Assembly (NCBI GenBank): GCA_002270565.1
Contig: NQMI01000032.1
Span: forward strand, 63,320-127,319
Direction of reading: 5' to 3'
Length of the DNA stretch: 64,000 nucleotides
DNA from: Stenocarpella maydis
Taxonomy: Eukaryota > Ascomycota > Sordariomycetes > Diaporthales > Diaporthaceae
The translations under genes were made by a program, and so were the position numbers. Below the pieces are notes generated by a model, which was given only the letters and a program-made list of their open reading frames with translations, had not been told where the DNA came from and ran no database searches. Positions 57,188-64,000 of the stretch are shown here, piece by piece. Each line of letters opens with the position of its first letter. Position 1 is the first letter of the stretch.

Positions 57188-58740
57188 CATCAAGCCTGGA
57201 GAAATCTCTGTCTATATCACTTACTTCACAGCCTCCGGTGGGATGCTACATTTACAGTCTCGGTCTCGTGCCGGACGGGTGCTGCTGAGGCTTGGTGCGT
57301 TGAGGGTGGCAAAAAATGGCCTGTTGGATTTGTACTAATCTCAACAGGCAAATAACTTGGTGGCCGTACCATAAGGACTTTATTCATCGCTTTTTGGAAT
57401 TCAAAATCTCCAAATGAGCACCAAATTTTGGGCGCCGGCCTTGCCAGACACGTCTCGGACACTGTATGTGGTTTCCGGATGTCAATTATTTGCATACATA
57501 GGTACAATGAAGCTCGAAACCGATGGCTGGTAGATGTTATAATTTGCTGTTACCTTAATTCTAAACTTATGTCTTGGTCTCCCTGTGGGCTCATCCCCTC
57601 CAAAATGGCAACAGTTCTCACTGCAAACACAGGAACGTCGTCGAAAGGCAATCAAATTCACCGCCAGGCTAATAATAAGATCAATAGAGCATGGTTTTAT
57701 GCATTCAAGCCTAATTATGATGGAAGGTGGGCAATCGTCATAGTCTCGATGTCTACGAGAATACGGATAGTCGCACAGACGGGATCGGCTGCTGCACAGA
57801 GTACCCGGGTTAAGTTGATGATACATTGATACCTCTGGATTTGCTGCCAAGCCGGCCATTTGATATATATCCTTCTATAACGGCGTTGCTGGCGCGGCCG
57901 GCGGGGCCCGGCGGTAGCACTATTGCCACTCGAATTTATGGTGTTTTGAGCCACATACGTTAATATTACACACCCAGCTGGACCTAATTGGCACCAATTA
58001 GATCACTATAACAACCCGTGTCAACCACTGTTATTAATCACTAATAATACTAACATAATTACTATGGGCGGCCCAATTGGTGCTAATGAGGCCACTGAAT
58101 TCATCACTTCTACTAACCACGAGGCCTAACTTGACCTCCGGCTTCACCCCTTAATCAATTGACAGTAGAGCCTGGGACCGAATGTTCCCCTCATCATTGG
58201 CCCCGTTACCCTCGTTGCCGTTGCCGCCGCCGCCGTCGCCTTCATCGGCGATACTCGTGACCATCAAGTCCACCGTCGGCAACCCGTTGACCCGGTAGCC
58301 GTACGCCGTCTAATGTCCGAGCGCAGTTACGCAGAATCGGCTAGTTAGCAAAAGCACGCCACCAGGGCACGCACGAATGAGCAAGGACTTATCGCGAGTA
58401 GCCTCATTATGAGCGTTTTACTAGCGCTTGGTGCGCCATCTGCCCCAGTCTGTGCGGATACATGTATTTGTACATGAACGGAAAGCCACCGTGCCGTTGC
58501 CATTGGCACAGATGGGGGTAGCATGCTGAGACGGCAACCGTGTCTCTCCTGTGGTATTCATCACATTTCGACGGGAGCTTCGCTTCCTGAGGTCTCGATC
58601 TTGTTCCATCTGAAAATCCATGCCAGCCCGAACCCCGCTCCCCCCTGTGAAATTCATCCCAAATTCCCCAGCTTATGCCCAATAGCACCCCAGATCTCCG
58701 TGAAATAAGCATTTTGCCCAAGGCCCGTCATCCGCTTCTA
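57188..58740. other. intergenic, no supported gene
   Basis: Contains repeated GGCACCAATTAG/CCAATTGGTGCTAATG words in opposite orientation (57989-58001 and 58073-58087), which form an inverted repeat. A GCCGCCGCC tract lies near 58219-58236. No coding frame supported. Confidence 0.45.
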
Positions 58741-59240
58741 TTACCTAACCGCTGCGAGTAATATTTGAAATTTGCCGTGGCCCGTAGTACATGACCTATC
58801 ACGAAGATGAGGATCGAGGATATTAGGCGAGTAGCGGCCCTCACCTCCGCTCTTATAGTATAGTGATGCGGATCGCGGCGCGAGCTTGTTCATGATGAAG
58901 ACCATTTTCGCCTTGCTCGTCTTTTTCTTTCTGGCGCTCAGCCTCTCCGCCTCTGTCTCCTGCTTCCACGTCAGCGCCGCCATGATAAAGACTCCCAGCA
59001 CTGCCATCACGATCGGCAGCAGCGCAGTCCGGGCTGAAAAGCAAGATGACGGTGTCTACTTCGCGGCTTCTGTCAACAAGGCAATTGTCACCAGCACGGC
59101 GAATACCTAGCAGTGTTTCTGTATCAGAACTTGACGGTTGCGTTTCTTGGCACATCAAGGCCAACAATAGAATCGAAGGGGTGAGGCGCCACTACGGGAA
59201 AAGGACGAAGATGGCATGGGGTATGACATAATCTCCGGCC
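58741..59240 (-). pseudogene. possible remnant of a two-helix membrane protein gene
   Basis: On the minus strand one frame reads VFAVLVTIALLTEAAK, a TAG stop, TPSSCFSARTALL, then VMAVLGVFIMAALTWKQETE and a basic tail (SARKKKTSKAKMVF). Two hydrophobic segments in the same frame separated by a single stop look like a once-functional membrane protein. Upstream, GLDVPRNATVK in another frame ends before a possible acceptor (CTGCTAG). No family is recognised. The forward strand is also open (58886-59110) with a hydrophobic start; that reading could instead be the gene, so the strand is uncertain. Confidence 0.3.
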
Positions 59241-59337
59241 GAGGGAAATAATTGCAACCCGTGGTCGAGAAGTGCAAGTTCTTCCAGATCTCGCCTACCT
59301 GGTGACCCCGGCGGTCGCAGATGCGAGGCTGCACTAG

Positions 59338-59802
59338 ATGAGGAGAACGAAGGTCAACACTGAACCCACTGAAAATCGTGTCGATTCCCAAACCGACACC
59401 ACCACTTCCGCAACTCAAGTCAAAGGCTGGAGTGAAGCAATAGATGAAGAGGACGGCAACGGCCTCCGAGAACCTTCTGTATACCCACTTTCAGCACATC
59501 AGTTATCTAACCCATCAACGCTTCGAGACAACAGCCAGGGCAGAAGTTCCAAGTTAAAATTCCTGCGGGGACGTGGTCACATCGGACCCCGAGAGCTCCA
59601 CAAGGCGATGATAAGGGCGTTCATCAACATAGCAAGGCTGCACCCGCTGCTGATACCCAGCCTATCCGCAGACAGGATTCCAAGTACATCTATCTTCGGC
59701 CGGGTCGGGGTCCTCCGCATCTCACAGCCAGGCAGTGCGCCGTGTCAGAATCCGATAATAACCCACCACCATAGAAAATATTCATATATTATAACAACCT
59801 AA
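59338..59802 (+). CDS. hypothetical protein cut by the AT-rich boundary
   Basis: A 154-codon frame opening MRRTKVNTEPTENRVDSQTD, polar and charged, with SSKLKFLRGRGHIGPRELH and AMIRAFINIARLHPLLIPSL. The last 15 codons (from about 59757) already run into the AT-rich block, so the natural C-terminus may have been lost by insertion of the mobile element. No signal peptide or known domain. It may be a shadow or a real truncated gene. Confidence 0.3.
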   Translation: MRRTKVNTEPTENRVDSQTDTTTSATQVKGWSEAIDEEDGNGLREPSVYPLSAHQLSNPSTLRDNSQGRSSKLKFLRGRGHIGPRELHKAMIRAFINIARLHPLLIPSLSADRIPSTSIFGRVGVLRISQPGSAPCQNPIITHHHRKYSYIITT

Positions 59803-59943
59803 ATAACCATTAGTTATACTCATTTTATTTCAAATCTGTGGAATCTATCTCAATTTATATATTCTAACGGGATATATAAAATAAATATATAACATAACTT
59901 ATATACTAAATATAAGTATAATATAATTTATTAATAAGTGGAC

Positions 59944-60470
59944 TGTTATGAGCTAATATAATAGCACCCTAGGGACCCATATGCAGGACTAAGGAAAATA
60001 GAATCAGGAGCTAAAACGCTGCCCTACCGGCACTAGAACAAAGAGTTAGCAAATACACAGGGTTAGGGTTAGGGACCGACTATAATTAATGGAATTGTTA
60101 TTGATTTTATTAAGCGATACTTAGTTAATAGAATCACCCTTAATCTTATTAATGATAGATAAAGAGTTAGGATATATATATGGATATAGTTCTTATTATA
60201 ATAGATAGCTTTTATAAAATAGATTCTCTAGTTATTAATCTAAGTATTTAGTTCTATTAATTAGATAGTTTTATAGCTTTTAATTATACCCTCTTTATGA
60301 ATAGTATCTTTATATACTGTAACTTAATTAAGTATTACCCCTATATTACTTTATTAATATAAACTCTATATGTTATCTACTAAACCCTATAAAGTTTTAA
60401 TGTAATTATTATATTTTAATAACTTCTGTTTAAAATGGCTATATATATAACTAATTAAGTAATATAAAGA
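59944..60470 (+). mobile_element. LTR-like copy A, RIP-mutated
   Basis: Begins TGTTATGAG like copies B and C, and has the same internal order: GGGTTAGGGTTAGGGACC about 115 bp in (60059-60074), then ATTGATTTTATTAAGCGATAC, GATAGATAAAGAGTTAG, and ATTAATCTAAGTATTTAG. Similarity to the other copies fades near 60470. It is not followed by a gag-like region, so it may be a solo LTR or the end of a deleted element. Its extreme AT content indicates heavy C-to-T mutation. Confidence 0.65.
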
Positions 60471-60751
60471 TATAATATTAACTATCTCCTCTAATAATAA
60501 GCAGGACTAGGAAATAAGTGCTTAAGAGATAGCCCTATAAATTAAAGCCCTTTAATAGGAAATTAATTATCTTCATATAATTTAGCAAGCTAAGGCTTAT
60601 AAAATAAATTAGTCTAGCCTTGAAAGGAGGATAAGGGAACCCTTTAGGGATTCCTTACTTAATGTTACATTTACTTTAAATATTATAAATTTTAATTTGA
60701 AATTAACTATAATAAAATTATCTTTATTAGATATTAGCTTAAGGAAAAATG

Positions 60752-62885
60752 TGTTATGAGCCAACACGATGATACCCTGAAGACCCATTTTGAGGACCCA
60801 GGCACCCAGGGCAAATGCCACAACGCAACCCCACAGGAACCCAACTGCTAAGTCAGCACTACCTGCCGAAACCCAGGGTTAGGGTTGCGGACCCACAAGC
60901 TCAACAGTGCTCACGCGAGCAACCGTAAGCAACAGCAAGCAATAGCTATAAGTGCTCATCTGAGATCAAGTAAGCAACAATAAGCCTCAATGAGCCAACT
61001 AAAGAGTTAAGAACATATAAGAATATAATCATCACCACAGTAGATAGCTTTCATAGAACAGACTCTTCAGTCATTAATCTAAGTATTTAATCCTAGTATT
61101 AGATAGCCTTACAGCTAGTAATTATTATTAAGTTAACAAATATTACTTAACAACCGCCTAACAACATATTCCAAACATAAACTCTTAATCTTTTCAGGTT
61201 TAACATACTTAAAAACCCTCTAATTATTACATTTTAATAAGTCTTATTCATATATCGCTATACAGACTTTAAGCAATATTACACGCAGAACCCTTCACGA
61301 TATCTAACTCCAAGATAACAACTCCTACTTACAATCTCTTATATAAGCTTGGCAATATTACTAGCCAACCAGCAGCTAACCCTCATATACAGGAACTAGC
61401 TAATAAAGTAGCCAGGCTCCATGCCCTTATAGACAGATAGACTCGCTAGAATAAGGAAACGGAATAACTCCAGAAGGAAATTGCTACTCTCTAAGCAGGA
61501 GCTAATATCATCAACACCCCAATCCAGACTAAGGAATATATTAAACTCAATACTCCAGCCCTATACAACGGAACTACTGGGCAACTTCAGGCGCACCTAA
61601 TGCAGGTTAGGGCCTACTAGCGCTTCTATAGGTTGGATATATAGCCTAGCAGAAAGAAGGTTATATATATATCCTCATTCCTTAAGAGAAGAGCCTTAGA
61701 TTGGTTTAAACCCTACTTAACCAACTTTATTAATACAGAATCATTTAAAGCCTCTAAGCTTGAAATACAGCAAATTTTCAGCGACTATAAAGGCTATAAG
61801 GCCACCCTCAGGTCCCTATTCCAGGACCCAAACAAGGAATGGCAAGCAGAAAGAGACCTAGTGAATTAAAAATAGCATAAATCAGCAATTAACTATACTA
61901 CAGAATTCCAATAAATCTATACCAAAATCAATTATACTAATAACGCAAAGAAATTCATATTCTATTATAGATTAAAGGATAAAGTAAAGGATAACCTTAG
62001 CAAGATTCTAAACCAACCTAATACTTTTCTACATTACATAGAAATAGCCATCCAGATTGATAACAGACTCTACAAATAATACTTAGAAAAGAAAGAATGA
62101 ACTTCTAAACAACCTCTATTCTATAAATATAAACTAAATATAGGAAAGAAGTACTAGAAACTAAGCACCCAATAGGGATAGCACACAGGCCCTATAGAGC
62201 TGGATGCTACCTAACGCAAAGATAAGAAAAGCATTAAGTACTATAACTATAATAAGATAGGATATTTCGCTTTAGAATATAGGGCTCTAAAGAAAAATAG
62301 GGACTAGAAATTAATACTTAAAGAAACCCAACAAGCTAATAAAGCTACCCATTAGGCTAATATAGCCACCCATAAGGCATAAGGACTACCCAGGTCCAAA
62401 TTACAATAGGAACTTACAAATAAGTACTATATCTATAGAACTACTATATATAACTAATACTAGATACATCCGGACCAGGACACAGATAAAGGACGCAACT
62501 TTTACAACCCTGATAAAGAAGACCTTTATAATAATCTATACTTTTCACAATACACTAAGTCCCAGTATAAGAAATATAAGGATAAGGCTTAATAGTAACA
62601 TATCCCGCCAGCAAAGAATCCCTAGAAGCCTAGGATGATATATATATTGCTTAGCTGGATAGCTTGCTTTAATAATAGCTATGCTACTCATTACAGTAAT
62701 AGGAAGCTACTAGAGAGTTTCCTAAGAATGCCTCAGGAAAGCAGGGAAGAACCCTAGCGGTAGGAAACAGGGAGGAACTCCCGCAAACTAACTCTAGGAT
62801 AGAAGAAAAAACTATCTCACGGGCCATACTTACGCCATAAATATAGTAAAAGGAACCGCAAGACTACCTAGGATAAGCACCCCTT
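60752..62885 (+). mobile_element. Ty3/gypsy-like retroelement B, 5' LTR plus gag-like remnant
   Basis: Starts TGTTATGAG; the LTR-like part runs to about 61290. The following region encodes, with many stops, a gag of the kind seen in fungal Ty3/gypsy elements: RRALDWFKPYLTNFI, ATLRSLFQDPNKEWQAERDL, YRLKDKVKDNL and IEIAIQIDNRLYK. At 62239-62280 lies a zinc-knuckle-shaped stretch with Tyr at all four metal positions. Stops are TAG/TAA where Gln or Trp would be expected. The pattern is that of RIP; the element is dead. No protease, reverse transcriptase or integrase is seen before copy C begins at 62886. Confidence 0.8.
62239..62280 (+). other. mutated zinc knuckle in gag remnant
   Basis: Reads YYNYNKIGYFALEY. 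The spacing is that of CX2CX4HX4C, but the codons at positions 1, 4, 9 and 14 are TAC, TAT, TAT and TAT. Each is one G-to-A or C-to-T change from Cys or His, in keeping with RIP on both strands. Confidence 0.8.
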
Positions 62886-63697
62886 TGTTATGGACCAACA
62901 CACATTGGCGGCTGACTACCGCAGAAGACAACCCCGCAGGTCGGGAAGTGACCCCTAAAAGGAGCGCCCCGCCTGATCCAATTAGTAACGCCACCTTATT
63001 AGGGTTAGGGTTAGGGACCCACCACAATTGATAAGATCATTATTAATTCCATTAAGCAATACTTAATCAATAGGATTACCATCAATACTATCAATAATAA
63101 ATGAAGAGTTAGAATATATAAGAATATAATTATCACTATATTAAGTAGCTTTTATAGAATAAACTCTTTAGTTATCAATCTAAGTATTTAATCTTAATAT
63201 TAAATAGCCTTATAGCTAGTAATCATTATTAAGTTAATAATATTACTTAATAACTGCCTAATAACATATTCCAAATATAAACCCTTAATCTTTTAGGATT
63301 AATATACTTAGAAACCCCTTTAATCATTACATTTTGATAACTCTTATTTATATATTACTATGCAGACTTTAAGTAATATTACATATGAAACCCTTTATAA
63401 TATCAGACTCCGAAATAACCACTCCTACTTATAACCTTCTCTATAAGCTGGATGAACTTGCTAATAACGAGACTATAGACCCCTATATTCAGGAACTAGT
63501 TAATAAGGTTAAGTAGTTGCGCCTCCTTATAAAAAGTCAAGCTTAATATAATGCAGAAGTCAAATAGCTTTAATAGGAGATTACCACTCTTTAAGCTAGA
63601 GCCAATATCATTAACACCACAATCTAAATAAAAGAATATATTAAGCTTAATACTCTAGCCCCCTATAATAGGACTGCTGGATAACTTCAAGCATACT
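62886..63697 (+). mobile_element. LTR-like copy C plus 5' gag fragment
   Basis: Starts TGTTATGG and carries TTAGGG repeats at 62999-63016, then the same blocks as copies A and B up to about 63380. From 63385 it parallels the first 300 bases of the gag-like region of copy B (TPTYNL, YIQELVNKV in frame fragments) and stops abruptly at 63697, where a different LTR-like sequence starts. It sits inside or directly after element B, so nesting or tandem insertion is likely. Confidence 0.65.
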
Positions 63698-64000
63698 TGT
63701 TGGAATAGCACTTAGGATCGCACATCAGTATGGGGACGAGGTGGCTTAGTCAGCCACCTAGGTACCGCACAGAGGCCTTAAGCCCCTACCATATGCTTCC
63801 CCTCCCTCATTTCAGAACCTAGATAGATCATCAAATAACAAAACCAGTTCAACAACCACTATATATACATACTAACAGCCATATAGCAAAGGCCATTCAA
63901 CACTAATCAGTAATTACTTAGCGCAATTACAGATTGGCAAGAGTAAAGAGACAAGCCCCCATACAACTCTCTAGCTACACTACCAAACGAGAATCAGGAA
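63698..64000 (+). mobile_element. start of a second, less mutated LTR-type element
   Basis: TGTTGGAATAGC begins abruptly where copy C is broken. The composition shifts to higher GC. Near the start an 8-bp inverted repeat with a 5-base loop (63739-63746 and 63752-63759) is present. TATATATACATAC near 63863 could be an LTR TATA element. The sequence runs out of the window, so no coding part is seen. TG start and position suggest an LTR; the far end is not visible. Confidence 0.5.

Noticed and set aside
58886..59110. Plus-strand hydrophobic frame as a secreted peptide
   Set aside because: Opposite strand carries two hydrophobic segments in one frame, a better but still weak reading; neither is firm.
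60059..60074. TTAGGG repeats as a true telomere end
   Set aside because: Only two to three units, repeated at the same internal position in three LTR-like copies, with sequence continuing on both sides.
60609..60821. 70-codon minus-strand frame in AT-rich DNA
   Set aside because: Expected by chance in AT-rich repeat sequence; no domain.

Overview
The window is nuclear DNA of a filamentous ascomycete (Pezizomycotina, most likely Sordariomycetes). Genes are interrupted by short introns (about 50-80 bp) with GTANGT donors and CTAAC-type branch points. Several proteins belong to families typical of this group: DUF1996, ankyrin/CorA-like, HET, GH39, F-box/WD40 and Cdc24. The right end is AT-rich and carries the mutation pattern of repeat-induced point mutation (RIP). 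I see no tRNA, rRNA or CRISPR.

Layout. 1-5.4 kb is gene-poor, with a broken CorA-like membrane-protein gene (813-1680, -) and a small Cys-rich protein (3891-4187, -). 5.4-16 kb holds a kinase-like protein (+), a prolyl iminopeptidase (-), an ankyrin plus CorA-like membrane protein of about 950 aa (-) and a family 25 glycosyltransferase-like protein (-). 16.7-22.3 kb is rich in secreted products: a frameshifted secreted protein, an 8-cysteine small secreted protein, a DUF1996 protein and an unassigned secreted protein. 24-48 kb carries the housekeeping genes: the Cdc42 exchange factor Cdc24, a SAM methyltransferase, an F-box-like protein, a short-chain dehydrogenase, a large F-box/WD40 protein and the ESCRT-III subunit Vps60/CHMP5. 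Between them lie long non-coding stretches with many microsatellites and one relic gene. 49-59 kb returns to accessory content: a truncated HET gene, a second small secreted Cys-rich protein, a broken Cys-rich secreted gene beside a small AT island, a secreted heme peroxidase and a GH39 glycosidase.

From about 59.78 kb to the end the sequence is very AT-rich. It consists of at least three related LTR-like copies beginning TGTTATG, each with a short telomere-like TTAGGG run 110-130 bp inside, plus a gag-like region of Ty3/gypsy type with many stops and a zinc knuckle whose four metal ligands are all Tyr codons. A fourth, less mutated LTR-like start (TGTTGGAAT) lies at 63698. This composition suggests an accessory or possibly subtelomeric edge of a chromosome, but the window does not prove that.

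The genes do not form one obvious pathway. The conserved genes (Cdc24 polarity, Vps60 endosomal sorting, F-box/WD40 ubiquitin ligase adaptor) are independent core functions. The flanking secreted proteins, peroxidase and glycosidase fit a plant- or substrate-interacting lifestyle (inference). Splice models were derived by reading phase and splice sites by eye; they are internally consistent but untested by transcripts.
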